64,000 nt of DNA from Lentzea aerocolonigenes (GCF_000974445.1 NZ_BBOJ01000002.1:124001-188000), one strand, 5' to 3'; shown: positions 32,110-43,590, counted from the first letter of the stretch. Notes: generated by a model not told the origin, from the letters alone. Translations and numbers: made by a program.

Positions 32110-35100
32110 GTGCCGAGCAATCCTGGGGTGGTCGTCGACAGCACGGACCTGTTCGTCGGCCCGGTTTCCGCGCCACGGCAGCTGGTCCGGGTCACCGTGG
32201 CGGTGCCGCGGCCCGAACCGGTGTGGGTGCGGATCACCGGGCCGCTGGTCCGCACACCCGAGCCCGTGCGGGTGGCGGCAGGTCAGGGCGAGGTGGTGGC
32301 CGAGGTCGGCGTGGTCTTCTCCGCGCCGACCACCGCGGGCACCGCCTATCCGGCGACCGTCCTGGTCGCGCCGGTCAGCGGTGCGCCACCACACGCCTGG
32401 GACGTCACCGTGACCGTCGCCGAGGCCGGGTGGACGATGTGGATGGTCTCGCACTTCCACTACGACCCGGTGTGGTGGAACACCCAGGCGGGCTTCACCG
32501 AGACGTGGCTCGACCTGCCGGGCGCGCAGGCCAAGCGGATGCCGTTCCAGCTCTCGGCGTTCGACCTCGTCCGCGCGCACCTCGACGCGGCGCGGGAGGA
32601 CGAGGACTACCGGTTCGTGCTCGCGGAGGTCGACTACCTCAAGCCGCACTGGGACGCGTTCCCCGGTGACCGGTCCGACCTGCGGCGGTTCCTGCGCGAG
32701 GGCCGCATCGAGATCGTCGGCGGCAACTACAACGAGGCCAACACCAACCTGACCCACCCCGAGTCGACCGTGCGCAACGCGGTCTACGGCGTCGGTTTCC
32801 AGCGGGACGTGCTGGGCGCCGACCCGCAGTCGGCGTGGATGCTCGACGTGTTCGGCCACGACCCGTCGTATCCGGGACTGATGGCGGACGCGGGACTCAC
32901 GTCGAGCGTGTGGGCGCGCGGGCCGTGGCACCACGTCGGGGCCAAGCGGCACACCGGCGACATCACCAGGATGCAGTTCCCGTCCGAGTTCGAGTGGATC
33001 TCGCCGAGCGGCCGCGGCGTGCTGACCGCCTACCTCGCCGACCACTACGTGGCGGGGTGGGACATCGAGCGCAAGTCCACTTTGGACGAGGCGATGGCGG
33101 AGGCGTACCGGCAGTTCTCCACGTTGCGCCAGGTCGCGGCCACCCGCAACGTGCTGCTGCCGGTCGGGCACGACCACAACGTGCCGTCGCGGTTCTGCAC
33201 GGAGATCCACCGCGCCTGGAACGCCAAGTACGTCTGGCCGCGGTTCGTCGTCGGGCTCCCCCGCGACTTCTTCGCCGCGGTGCGCGCGGACGCCTCGGCG
33301 CGCTCGGTGACGTTCAGCCCGCAGACCAGGGACATGAACCCCGTCTACACCGGCAAGGACGTCTCGTACATCGACACCAAGCAGGCGCAGCGCGCGGCCG
33401 AGGTGGCGGTGCTCGACGGCGAACGGCTGGCGGCGCTGACGACGTTGCTCGGCGCCGGGTACCCCGACCTCGCGCTGGACAAGGCCTGGCGGCAGCTCGT
33501 CTACGGCGCGCACCACGACGCCATCACCGGCACCGAGTCCGACCAGGTCTACCTCGATCTGCTGACGGGGTGGCGGGAAGCGGACGACCTCGGCCGTTCC
33601 GTCGTCACCGGCGCGATCTCGCACCTGGCGTCCCGCGCGGACACGACCGGGGCCGGCGAGGCGGTGATGGTCGTCAACGCCCTCGCGTTCGAGCGGGACG
33701 CCGTCACGACCGTGACGGTCTTCCTGCCGGGTTTCCGCGGCGCTCGCGTCACGGACGCCGACGGCGCGGAGGTCCCCGCGGTGACCGAAGCCGTGGTGCG
33801 GCACACGGACGACACCCTGGAACTGACGCTCACGTTCCTGGCCCGGCGGGTTCCGGCGACCGGCTACCGGGTGTACCGGGTGGTCGACGCTCCCTCGACG
33901 CCACCGAGCTGGACACCGCGCACCGGCACGGCCATCGCCTCCGAGTGGTTCTCCGTCCAAGCGGATCCGGCGCGGGGCGGGGCACTGGAGAGCGTGTACG
34001 ACCGGGTCGCCGACCGCGAGCTGGTGCGGCCCGGCGGACTCGCGGCGGAACTGCTCGTGCAGGAGGAGCACTCCGGTCACCCGGTGTGGGGCGAAGGACC
34101 GTGGCACCTGCTGCCCAAGGGCCCCGGCACCACCTCGGGCCCGGCCGACGTGCACGTCGAGACCAGCCCCCTGGGCGAACGGCTCGTCACCCGCGCGGTT
34201 CTCGGCGACCTGCGGATCACTCAGCACGTGACGTTGTGGCACGGCCTGCCGCGCGTCGAGCTCAAGTCCTTCGTGGACGGTTCGATCGGCCAGGACCGGT
34301 TGCTGCGCAGCCGGTTCGCCTTCGACCTGCCCGGTGCGTTGCCGGTCGCCGAGGTCGGGTTCGCCGCGGTGGGCCGGTCGTTCGGCTTCCCGGACGTGGA
34401 CGCGGCGAAGCACCTGTGGACGCTGGACAGCCCGGCGCACACGTGGGCCGGGCTCTCCTCCACCGTGCGGCTGCGGTTGCCCGACGGCGCGCTGCACGCC
34501 ATCGGCGTCGCCGAGGTCGTGGCCGAGGACGGGCGGGACCTGGTGGCCGCGCTGGCCGCCAAGGGCGTCACCGCCACCTGCACCCGTCCCGACGGTCCGC
34601 GGTACGGCGCGCTCGACGTCGACTCCAACCTGCCCGACGTGCGCATCGTGGTGGGCGACAACGAGTTCACCGCCGCCGTGCTCGACGGCTCGCCCGAGCT
34701 CCGTGCCCTGCTCGACACCACCGGCAGGGTCTTCGTGCCCGCCGGACGGGCGCGAGCGGAGCAGTGGGTGCCCGACGCCGACCTGCGCGGGCCGCGCGAC
34801 CTGCCGGTGCTGATCGTCACCGACGCCGGCGCGTTGGTCGACGACCTCGCCGACGCGTGCGTCGAGGTGGCTGGACCGGGCACGACCGATCCGCTGACCG
34901 ACCACTCGGTGGCCGTGGTCAACCGCGGCACGCCGGGCTTCGTCGTCGCACCGGACGGCACGCTGCACGTGTCGCTGATGCGGTCGTGCAGCGGATGGCC
35001 CGCCGGGGTGTGGATCGACGGCGACCGCCGCCGGGTGCCGGACGGGTCCAGCTTCGCCTGGCAGCACTGGTCCCACACGTTCGAGCTGAGCCTGGTCTCC

Positions 35101-36216
35101 GGCGCGGGCGACTGGCGTCAGGCCGGGTTCGCGCGCACCGGTCAGGACGTCAACCACCCCGTCCACACCCGGCAGGTGCCGTCCACGACCGGCGATCTCC
35201 CCCGTGAGCTCAGCCTGCTGGCCGTGTCACCGCCCGAGGTGCTGCTGACCGCGGTCAAGGTCCGCGGCAACCCGCTGGCATCCGGTCTGGCGGACGACCC
35301 CGGTTCCGACCTCGCGGTGCGGCTGTACGAGTCGGCGGGTTCACCGGTGACCGCGTCGGTGACGGTGCACGGAGGCATCACCGCCGCCCACCGCACGGAT
35401 CTGCTGGAGGAACGGGATCTCGAACCGCTGACCGTCCACTCGGGACAGGCGGAGATCGCGCTCGGCGCGGCGGACGTGGCGACCCTGCGGCTCGTGCCGT
35501 CGTCGGTTCCCGCCCGCACGCCCGTCGCACCGCCCGAGCCGAACCACCTTTACACGAAGTACTGGCGCCACAACACCGGACCTGCTCCGATCGGCAACCT
35601 CCCGGTGGCGGTGCACGTGACGCCGTCGTTCACGCGCCTGGCCCCCGGCGCCACCGGCCAGGTGCGGATCACGGTCAGCTGCAGCGCCTCCCCCGCCAAG
35701 GGACGCCTGGGGTTCACCGACGGCCAGTCGTGGGACTACGACCTGGCGGCCGGTGAGTTCGCCGAGTTCACCGCGGACGTGAAGGCCAGGCCGGGCCGTC
35801 ACCTGCACGCGGCCCGCGTCCGCGACCACCTCGGCCAGGTGCTGGAGGACACGGTCGAGGTGGTGTCCGGCCACACCACCGACAGGGAGCTGGTGGACGT
35901 CCAGCTCAGGGCGGGCGCCCTCCTGCTGGCACCGGGCGAGCACGCGCTGCTGCCGGTGACGTTGCAGAACCGGGTGCAGAGCGAGATCCGCGGCGAGGTG
36001 GCCGTGATCAGCCCGTTCGGCACCTGGTCCGGTGACGTCGCCATCGGTCCGGCGACCCAGCCGTTCGTGATCCCGCCGGGAGGCAAGATCACGGTGCCGG
36101 TCACGGCCACCGCGGCGGCCACCGCCCGGCGCGGCGCGCACTGGTGGGCGCTGGTGAGGGTCGTGGCGCACGGCAGGCTGCACTACTCGCCGGCCGTGCC
36201 GATCAGCGTGAGGTGA
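32110..36216 (+). CDS. GH38 alpha-mannosidase with C-terminal NEW3-like domain, cytosolic
   Basis: The 1368-residue protein starts at GTG 32110, four bases after the binding-protein stop. A short beta domain (1-105) precedes the GH38 catalytic region: zinc ligands in HFHYDPVWW (His115, His117 region and Asp119), nucleophile in MLDVFGHDPS (Asp246) and the zinc histidine in HHDAITGTESDQVY (468-469). Then follow the GH38 helical and beta-sandwich domains and, near 1140-1280, an NEW3/alpha-galactosidase-associated type domain (LAPGATGQVRITVS). There is no signal peptide, so it should hydrolyse imported alpha-mannosides inside the cell. Bacterial GH38 enzymes are commonly 850-1050 residues; the extra C-terminal beta domains explain the length. 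Confidence 0.9.
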   Translation: MPSNPGVVVDSTDLFVGPVSAPRQLVRVTVAVPRPEPVWVRITGPLVRTPEPVRVAAGQGEVVAEVGVVFSAPTTAGTAYPATVLVAPVSGAPPHAWDVTVTVAEAGWTMWMVSHFHYDPVWWNTQAGFTETWLDLPGAQAKRMPFQLSAFDLVRAHLDAAREDEDYRFVLAEVDYLKPHWDAFPGDRSDLRRFLREGRIEIVGGNYNEANTNLTHPESTVRNAVYGVGFQRDVLGADPQSAWMLDVFGHDPSYPGLMADAGLTSSVWARGPWHHVGAKRHTGDITRMQFPSEFEWISPSGRGVLTAYLADHYVAGWDIERKSTLDEAMAEAYRQFSTLRQVAATRNVLLPVGHDHNVPSRFCTEIHRAWNAKYVWPRFVVGLPRDFFAAVRADASARSVTFSPQTRDMNPVYTGKDVSYIDTKQAQRAAEVAVLDGERLAALTTLLGAGYPDLALDKAWRQLVYGAHHDAITGTESDQVYLDLLTGWREADDLGRSVVTGAISHLASRADTTGAGEAVMVVNALAFERDAVTTVTVFLPGFRGARVTDADGAEVPAVTEAVVRHTDDTLELTLTFLARRVPATGYRVYRVVDAPSTPPSWTPRTGTAIASEWFSVQADPARGGALESVYDRVADRELVRPGGLAAELLVQEEHSGHPVWGEGPWHLLPKGPGTTSGPADVHVETSPLGERLVTRAVLGDLRITQHVTLWHGLPRVELKSFVDGSIGQDRLLRSRFAFDLPGALPVAEVGFAAVGRSFGFPDVDAAKHLWTLDSPAHTWAGLSSTVRLRLPDGALHAIGVAEVVAEDGRDLVAALAAKGVTATCTRPDGPRYGALDVDSNLPDVRIVVGDNEFTAAVLDGSPELRALLDTTGRVFVPAGRARAEQWVPDADLRGPRDLPVLIVTDAGALVDDLADACVEVAGPGTTDPLTDHSVAVVNRGTPGFVVAPDGTLHVSLMRSCSGWPAGVWIDGDRRRVPDGSSFAWQHWSHTFELSLVSGAGDWRQAGFARTGQDVNHPVHTRQVPSTTGDLPRELSLLAVSPPEVLLTAVKVRGNPLASGLADDPGSDLAVRLYESAGSPVTASVTVHGGITAAHRTDLLEERDLEPLTVHSGQAEIALGAADVATLRLVPSSVPARTPVAPPEPNHLYTKYWRHNTGPAPIGNLPVAVHVTPSFTRLAPGATGQVRITVSCSASPAKGRLGFTDGQSWDYDLAAGEFAEFTADVKARPGRHLHAARVRDHLGQVLEDTVEVVSGHTTDRELVDVQLRAGALLLAPGEHALLPVTLQNRVQSEIRGEVAVISPFGTWSGDVAIGPATQPFVIPPGGKITVPVTATAAATARRGAHWWALVRVVAHGRLHYSPAVPISVR

Positions 36217-36235
36217 CCTGGACGAAAGGTTCGAC

Positions 36236-36249
36236 TGTTAGCGCTAACA
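36236..36249. promoter_or_regulatory. LacI-type operator TGTTAGCGCTAACA before galM
   Basis: A perfect 14-bp palindrome ends eight bases before the galM ATG. It would block transcription start or ribosome access when bound. The sequence differs from GGAAAGCGCTTTCC at the transporters, so a second LacI-family repressor may be involved. Confidence 0.65.
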
Positions 36250-36256
36250 TGACGCA

Positions 36257-37357
36257 ATGAGCCGTTCCGACACCGTTCAGAGCACCGGGACTCCCGCGGT
36301 CACCACCGAGCACTTCGGCACGGTCGGTGACACGGACGTCCACCGTTTCGTGCTGACCAATCCCGGTGGCATCACCGTCCGCGTGCTGGATCTGGGAGGC
36401 GTGATCCAGTCGATCGACGCGCCGGACCGCGAGGGCGAGCGGGCGAACGTCGTGCTCGGGTTCCCCGACCTCGCCGGGTACGTGGCCAACAACGCGCCGG
36501 ACGCGGGTCGCGTGTTCTTCGGCGCGTTGATCGGCCGCTACGCCAACCGGATCGCGAACGCGACGTTCAGCCTCGACGGCGAGGCGTACCGCGTCGACGC
36601 CAACGAGAACGGCAAGTGCCTGCACGGCGGCTCCGCGGGCTTCGACACGCACGTGTGGCAGGCGGCGCCGTTCAGCGACTCCGACGGCGCCGGTGTCGTG
36701 CTCACCCACGTCAGCCCGGACGGCGACCAGGGCTTCCCCGGCCGGGTCGCGGTCGCGGTGACGTACCGGCTCGACACGCGGAACCGGCTGAGCATCAGCT
36801 ACCGCGCGGAGACCGACGCGCCGACGGTGCTGAACCTGACCAACCACACGTACTGGAACCTCGCCGGTGAAGGCGCCGGCGACGTCCACGACCACCTGCT
36901 GACGATCCGCGCCGCGTCCTTCTGCGCGGTCGACGACGCGCTGATCCCGAAGGGCGACCCGGTCCCGGTGGGCGGCACCCCGTTCGACTTCCGCGAGGCC
37001 ACCACGATCGGCGCGCGCATCGCCGCACCCGACCCCCAGCTGCAGCTCGCGCACGGCTACGACCACAACTGGGTGCTCGACGAGGCAGGCTCGCTCTCGT
37101 TCGCCGCACGGGTGCACGACCCGGGCTCCGGGCGGACGCTCACCGTGTCCACAACGGAACCGGGCCTGCAGTTCTACTCCGGCAACTTCCTGTCCGACGA
37201 GCTGGTCGGCCCGAGCGGGCCGTACCAGCCGCGCGCGGGCTTCGCGCTGGAGGCGCAGCACTTCCCCGACTCGCCGAACCGCCCGGACTTCCCGAGCACC
37301 GTGCTGCGGCCGGGCCAGACCTACCACCAGGAGACGGTCTACGAGCTGCACCTCTAG
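36257..37357 (+). CDS. galM: Aldose 1-epimerase (mutarotase)
   Basis: The 366-residue cytosolic protein has the GalM landmarks FGALIGRYANRIANATF, LHGGSAGFDTHVWQ, LTNHTYWNLAGEG (catalytic His in NHTYWNL) and YDHNWVL, and the base glutamate in AGFALEAQHFPDSPN. It interconverts alpha and beta anomers of galactose and other aldoses. It follows the GH38 gene by 40 bp but has its own operator, so it may be transcribed both alone and by read-through. Start ATG follows the operator directly; no strong ribosome site is visible. Confidence 0.93.
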   Translation: MSRSDTVQSTGTPAVTTEHFGTVGDTDVHRFVLTNPGGITVRVLDLGGVIQSIDAPDREGERANVVLGFPDLAGYVANNAPDAGRVFFGALIGRYANRIANATFSLDGEAYRVDANENGKCLHGGSAGFDTHVWQAAPFSDSDGAGVVLTHVSPDGDQGFPGRVAVAVTYRLDTRNRLSISYRAETDAPTVLNLTNHTYWNLAGEGAGDVHDHLLTIRAASFCAVDDALIPKGDPVPVGGTPFDFREATTIGARIAAPDPQLQLAHGYDHNWVLDEAGSLSFAARVHDPGSGRTLTVSTTEPGLQFYSGNFLSDELVGPSGPYQPRAGFALEAQHFPDSPNRPDFPSTVLRPGQTYHQETVYELHL

Positions 37358-37374
37358 GTGCTGGTCCGGTCCGG

Positions 37375-39375
37375 TCAGGAAACAGTGAAGGCCGCCGTCG
37401 CTCCCGTGAAGCCGGTGATCTTACCCGTCCAGCCGCTCTTCTCGTCACCGTGGTGCAGGATCCGGTAGGTGCCCGCGGGCGTGTCCGCGGGGATCTGCCA
37501 GGTGATCGTCGCGTTCGAGAACGCGATGCCGACCCGTTCCCACTTGTAGCGCGTGGCCCAGTCGCCGTCGTCGGCCACGCGCACCCACTGGCCGTTCACC
37601 TGCTGCTGCACTTCGAGGAACGTGTGGTTGCGGTGGAGGTTGTTCTTCGGGTGCCCGGTGACGAACACGGCCGTGACGGTCTCACCGCGCGCATAGGACG
37701 ACTTGGGCGCGTTGAGGACATCGCCGTACTTCTTGTCGGCGGGCTTGTCGTCGAGCACGACACCGGTCTGCAGGTTGATGTCGGTGAACGGCGGCTTGCC
37801 CGGCGTCGGACCGGCGGGGAGCGCGGTACCGGCCTTCATCGACGCCGCGAGCTTGCCGAACTCCTGCTGGTAGGCGGGAGTGGTGTTGCGGCCGAAGATC
37901 GTCGAGCCGCCCTCGTACTGCTGCGCGTCGTACTCCTCCGGCGTGGTGACGTACTGGCTGTAGTCGTTGGAGTAGCCCTGGATCAGCACGTTCTGCACGG
38001 GCACGCCGAGCTCTCCCGCGACGGCCTTGCGGATGCGCAGGCCCGCGGTGATCGTGACCTCGCCCGGCACCGCGACGAGGTGCAGCTGACCGATGCGGAC
38101 GATCTGCAGCGGCACGACGTCCGGCGTCGCACCGATCAGGCCCGTCGGCACCACGGACGCCTTCGGGAACTGGCAGTCCCGCAGCCACTGCGGAACCTCC
38201 ATCTGCAACGGGTCGAACAGCTTCTTCCACGGCGACTGCATGCCCTCTTCGAAACCGGGGATCGCCGGGCCGTCCTCGACGCTGCCCGCGAAGGTCGACG
38301 CGCCGACGACTCCGGAGCACGTCGTGCCCGGCTGGCTGTTCGGGGTGAAGCGGCCCTCGACCTGGAGGGCCGACATGTCCACGAACCGCATCCGGTAGTC
38401 GACGCCGCCCGACACCGCGGACTGCGGCCCGCGGTAGATCTCCTGCGCCTTGCGGTTCTGGCGCTCGCCGATGATGCGGGCGTTCTCCCACTCGTTCTCG
38501 GTCGGGCCGGAACCGGGCTTGAGGTTGAGGTTCGGCGACATGTCACCGGCGTTGGTGTTCGGGAACGCGGCCACGAAGCCGGCGGCGTTGTCCAGGTATC
38601 GCACGCCCTTGTCGTCGTGCTCCCACTGGTAGGCCGCGTAACCCTTGTTGTCCGGGCTGATCAGCGTGTTGGCGTTGGTGACCGACGTGTTGTGCGTGGC
38701 GAACCAGCTGATCGCGCCGACGTCGGTGCCGGACTGCCGGAACTTCAGCACGGTCATCTGCGGGTCGATGCCCTGCGGGAAGAAACCCTTGTCGGGGTTG
38801 CGGTCGAACGCGACGCGCGACCGGTTCACCGACGCGTTCGTGAGCTCGCCGAAGCCGAGGCTGATCGAGCCGGGCTTGAGGTCCTCGTGCGCCTCGACGA
38901 CCGACTCGGTGATGCCGTCGACCACGGCTTGCAGGGCTTGGGGCTGCATGCCGAGGATCGACAGGTTGTAGGCGAGGTTGTGCGAGTAGCCGCCGGGGCC
39001 CGAGTGCGTGTGGGTGGCCGACAGCAGCAGGTTCTCGCGGGTGTAGGTGCTGCCGTACTTGGCCTGGAGCTTGCCGAGCACGCCCTCCTGCACCGCGCGG
39101 AAGATCATCGCGAGGTCGGCGTTGACGTACGCGACCCGCTTGTTCGTCGCCCGGTCCACCACGACGTACGCCCGCGACCTCAGCCGCTGCGCGATGCCCG
39201 TCGTCTTCTGGTCGAACTTCGAGTAGCCCATCATGCCGTTCTCGGCGGCGGGGCCCGTGACGTCGGAGATGCCCCTGCCCACGAGGTAGGGCTCGGGTTC
39301 CGCCCACGCGAACGGTCCGCTGACCAGGGCCGCACCGGCGAGAACCGCGACGAGCGTCAAGATCTTGGTCCGCAT
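37375..39375 (-). CDS. Secreted neutral ceramidase
   Basis: The 666-residue protein has a signal peptide (MRTKILTLVAVLAGAALVSG to AWA) and the full neutral/alkaline ceramidase fold: GISDVTGPAAENGMMGYSKFDQKTTGIAQRL when read in parts, zinc-site histidines in SATHTHSGPGGYSHN, the catalytic serine in NAGDMSPN (Ser280), and the C-terminal Ig-like domain. It cleaves the amide bond of ceramides to sphingosine and fatty acid outside the cell. The ATG at 39375 is preferred to GTG 39381 because the latter overlaps the GCGGGG ribosome site. Actinomycetes generally lack ceramides, so substrates would come from eukaryotic membranes or skin/plant lipids. It is convergent with galM, 17 bp apart. Confidence 0.93.
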   Translation of the reverse strand: MRTKILTLVAVLAGAALVSGPFAWAEPEPYLVGRGISDVTGPAAENGMMGYSKFDQKTTGIAQRLRSRAYVVVDRATNKRVAYVNADLAMIFRAVQEGVLGKLQAKYGSTYTRENLLLSATHTHSGPGGYSHNLAYNLSILGMQPQALQAVVDGITESVVEAHEDLKPGSISLGFGELTNASVNRSRVAFDRNPDKGFFPQGIDPQMTVLKFRQSGTDVGAISWFATHNTSVTNANTLISPDNKGYAAYQWEHDDKGVRYLDNAAGFVAAFPNTNAGDMSPNLNLKPGSGPTENEWENARIIGERQNRKAQEIYRGPQSAVSGGVDYRMRFVDMSALQVEGRFTPNSQPGTTCSGVVGASTFAGSVEDGPAIPGFEEGMQSPWKKLFDPLQMEVPQWLRDCQFPKASVVPTGLIGATPDVVPLQIVRIGQLHLVAVPGEVTITAGLRIRKAVAGELGVPVQNVLIQGYSNDYSQYVTTPEEYDAQQYEGGSTIFGRNTTPAYQQEFGKLAASMKAGTALPAGPTPGKPPFTDINLQTGVVLDDKPADKKYGDVLNAPKSSYARGETVTAVFVTGHPKNNLHRNHTFLEVQQQVNGQWVRVADDGDWATRYKWERVGIAFSNATITWQIPADTPAGTYRILHHGDEKSGWTGKITGFTGATAAFTVS

Positions 39376-39400
39376 GGACACCCCGCTAAGTGAATTGGAT

Positions 39401-40285
39401 TCACATTTCGCGCTGAACGGTAGGTGATCCAGGCCACTGCGAGCAAGTCACTGCGAGTGCGTTCGCGGTGACGACGAGCAAGATTCCCGCCCAATGGTGG
39501 AGTGCGAGCTCCTCCCCCAGCACCAACAGTCCCGCGAGCGCCGCGAGCACCGGGTGAACGCTCATCGCCAGCCCGAACAGGCGCGCGGGCACCTTCCTGA
39601 GCACGATCACATCGACGGCGTACGGCACGACGCTGCAGAACACGCCGGCGCCGATCGCGTACAGCAGCGACATCCCGGTCAACTTCCCGTGCAGGACCAG
39701 CAGCACCGCGACCGGGACGTAGAGCGTCGCGGACATCGCGGTCGCGACGGCGGGCGCCTGCAGCCCGGGCAGCCGTGCGCCGACGAGGCGGTTGAGCAGG
39801 ATGTACGCGGCCCAGCACGCCGCGGCGAGCAGGCCGAGCCCGACGCCGAGGTAGTCGCTGCTCGGGCCCGGCAGCACCAGCACGTACACACCCACTGCCG
39901 CGACCAGCACGAACAAGACGTCCCGGCGGCTGCGCGAGCCTCCCAGCGCGACCGCGAGCGGTCCGAGCACCTCCAGCGTGACGGCCAGGCCGAGCCCGAT
40001 GCGGTCGACCGCCATGTACAGACTGAGGTTCATCGTCGCGAAGACCAGGCCGAGCCCGATCGTCGGCCACCACTGCGCCCAGGTGAACCTGCGCAGGTCC
40101 GGCCGCGCCATCGGCAGCAGCACCGCGGCGGCCACCAGCTGCCGGACCGCGACGACACCGGCCGGGCCGATCGCGGCGAACGCCTGGGCGCCCACCGCGG
40201 CGCCGAGCTGGTTGCTGGCCGCGCTCGCGGTCATCGTCGCGAATCCACCGATGCTCTTCACGCTTCGATCCTGCGTCCGCGGCAT
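39401..40285 (-). CDS. EamA-family (DMT) transporter, RhtA-like
   Basis: The 294-residue protein has ten hydrophobic helices arranged as two EamA repeats, with LYMAVDRIGLGLAVTLEVLGPLAVAL and LLYAIGAGVFCSVVPYAVDVIVLRKV as in RhtA-type threonine/homoserine exporters. It should export an amino acid or small metabolite. It is divergent from the LysR gene at 40330, 44 bp apart, so that regulator probably controls it. Confidence 0.9.
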   Translation of the reverse strand: MPRTQDRSVKSIGGFATMTASAASNQLGAAVGAQAFAAIGPAGVVAVRQLVAAAVLLPMARPDLRRFTWAQWWPTIGLGLVFATMNLSLYMAVDRIGLGLAVTLEVLGPLAVALGGSRSRRDVLFVLVAAVGVYVLVLPGPSSDYLGVGLGLLAAACWAAYILLNRLVGARLPGLQAPAVATAMSATLYVPVAVLLVLHGKLTGMSLLYAIGAGVFCSVVPYAVDVIVLRKVPARLFGLAMSVHPVLAALAGLLVLGEELALHHWAGILLVVTANALAVTCSQWPGSPTVQREM

Positions 40286-40329
40286 CGATACGGGAAATGC
40301 ATGAGCCGTGTCACCTATACGCTGAACGC

Positions 40330-41220
40330 ATGGATCTGCGGCACGTGCGAGCGTTCGTGGCGGTCGTCGACGCGGGGACGTTCACCGACGCGGCGAGGGA
40401 GCTCGGCCTCACCCAGGCCTCGGTGTCCCGGTCGGTCGCCGCGCTGGAGGCAGAACTGGGCGTCCGGCTGCTCCAACGGTCGACCCGGCACGTCGCGCTC
40501 ACGGCCGCAGGCGCCCAGGTACTCGCCGGCGCACGGCGGGTGCTGGACGAGGTCGCGCACCTGCACCGGATCGCCGCGCAGTCGCTGACCGAGCTGCGCA
40601 TCGGCTACGCCTGGTCCGCACTGGGCAAGCACACCCGGCGCGTGCAGAAGGCGTGGGCCGCACAGCACCCCGGCGTGCCGCTGGTGTTCGTCTACACGAA
40701 CTCGGTGACCGCGGGTCTCGCCGAGGGCACCGCCGACGTCGCGGTCGTGCGCAAGGCCCTCGACGACCCGAGGTTCGAGACCGCGTTGCTCGGCACCGAA
40801 CGGCGCTACGGCGTGGTCGCCACCGACAACCCTTTGGCGCGCAAGCGTTCTCTCAAACTCGCCGACTTCGCCCGGTACGGGATCGCGGTGGACGACCGGA
40901 CCGGGACCACCACCTTGGATCTGTGGCAGCCCAACCAGGCACCGGCCGTCGTCCGCAACACGCGCGGCGTCGACGAGTGGCTGACGCTCATCGCGGCCGG
41001 GCAGGCCGTCGGCATGACCTCTGAGGCCACCGCCAGCCTCAACCCGCGCCCCGGCGTGGCGTACCGGGCGGTGGTGGACGCGCCGCCGATCCCGGTGTGG
41101 CTCGCGTGGTGGAAGGACCAGCCGCCACAGCACCTCGGTGACCTGGTCACGTTGGCGTGCCAGGCCTACGTCAGTCGATCCACAGGCGGATCGGGTGGTG
41201 AACGTCCTTCGGGCAGGTGA
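40330..41220 (+). CDS. LysR-family transcriptional regulator
   Basis: The 296-residue protein starts MDLRHVRAFVAVVDAGTFTDAARELGLTQ, the standard LysR winged-helix start; the in-frame ATG-like extension to 40297 would run into the shared promoter region. The effector domain follows from about residue 90. It probably regulates the divergent EamA exporter. Its last 50 bases overlap the convergent DUF1963 gene, an unusual but not rare arrangement in this dense genome. Confidence 0.9.
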   Translation: MDLRHVRAFVAVVDAGTFTDAARELGLTQASVSRSVAALEAELGVRLLQRSTRHVALTAAGAQVLAGARRVLDEVAHLHRIAAQSLTELRIGYAWSALGKHTRRVQKAWAAQHPGVPLVFVYTNSVTAGLAEGTADVAVVRKALDDPRFETALLGTERRYGVVATDNPLARKRSLKLADFARYGIAVDDRTGTTTLDLWQPNQAPAVVRNTRGVDEWLTLIAAGQAVGMTSEATASLNPRPGVAYRAVVDAPPIPVWLAWWKDQPPQHLGDLVTLACQAYVSRSTGGSGGERPSGR

Positions 41221-41905
41221 AGATGTTCAGGTTCCCCTCCCGCCCGAACTCCCACTCCACGTGGTCGCCGGACGGCTCGTGCGTGGCGAGCGACAACATC
41301 TGCCGCTGCGCCGTGCCGCACTCCCGGCATTCGAAGTCCATCGGACCGGTCTGCCACCAGCAGGTCCAGCCGCCGATCTTCGTGCCGCTCGACGTCTCCG
41401 GCCAGTCCGCGTCCCGCAGCTCCTCCGGCCGATCGAAGGAGTGGGCGTAGTCGGTGAACCGGATCGGCTCGAGTGCGTTGACCGTCGGGGTGTAGATCTC
41501 CTCCTGAACCGGCGGTTCCGGCTCCTCCTCGATCAGCTCGACCACCGAGGCGGAGTCACGCCACACCAGGCGCACGTCCGGGCCGTAGCAGTCGTCGAGG
41601 TCGTGGTGCAGCGTGCAGAGGAACACCTGCAGCACATCTGTGCCGGCGGGGAACGGCAGCTCCGGGAAATCGCGCCGGTACAGCTGCACGGCGCCGACGA
41701 ACGGCATTCCGATGCCCGCGATGTCCGCGCCGGGCACACCCGGCGACTGCGGGTCGTGCCGCGTGCCGTCGCACCACGGCCACGGCTCGTCGATCGGCCA
41801 CAGCATCGGGCCGCCGATGTGGCTGTCCGCATCCGTCGGGTCGCCTGCCAGCGGGTTCAGCAGCACAGCCGGCCGCGCCCAGCCGCTCTTGTCCTTGATC
41901 GACAC
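41171..41905 (-). CDS. DUF1963 (YwqG-like) family protein
   Basis: The 244-residue cytosolic protein has DUF1963 features: SHIGGPMLWPIDEPWPWCDG at the N-terminus, MPFVGAVQLYRRDFPELPFPAG in the middle, a CRECG half zinc-like site, and an acidic segment. Members often serve in contact-dependent or polymorphic toxin neighbourhoods or as stand-alone proteins of unknown role. None of those partners is visible here. Start ATG at 41905. Confidence 0.8.
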   Translation of the reverse strand: MSIKDKSGWARPAVLLNPLAGDPTDADSHIGGPMLWPIDEPWPWCDGTRHDPQSPGVPGADIAGIGMPFVGAVQLYRRDFPELPFPAGTDVLQVFLCTLHHDLDDCYGPDVRLVWRDSASVVELIEEEPEPPVQEEIYTPTVNALEPIRFTDYAHSFDRPEELRDADWPETSSGTKIGGWTCWWQTGPMDFECRECGTAQRQMLSLATHEPSGDHVEWEFGREGNLNIFTCPKDVHHPIRLWID

Positions 41906-41955
41906 GGCGCAGAGAGTAGCTTCCGGCCCACGTGCTGGGGCCGGAAGCAGGGAAA

Positions 41956-43590
<1,635 letters not shown>

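Noticed and set aside
31906..35166. Very long minus-strand open frame opposite the GH38 gene
   Set aside because: The translation is Arg/Val/His/Pro-rich with no domain motifs, as usual for frames opposite high-GC genes, while the plus strand has the GH38 active-site motifs. Similar long frames opposite the genes at 1012-5621 and 11745-13997 were rejected for the same reason.
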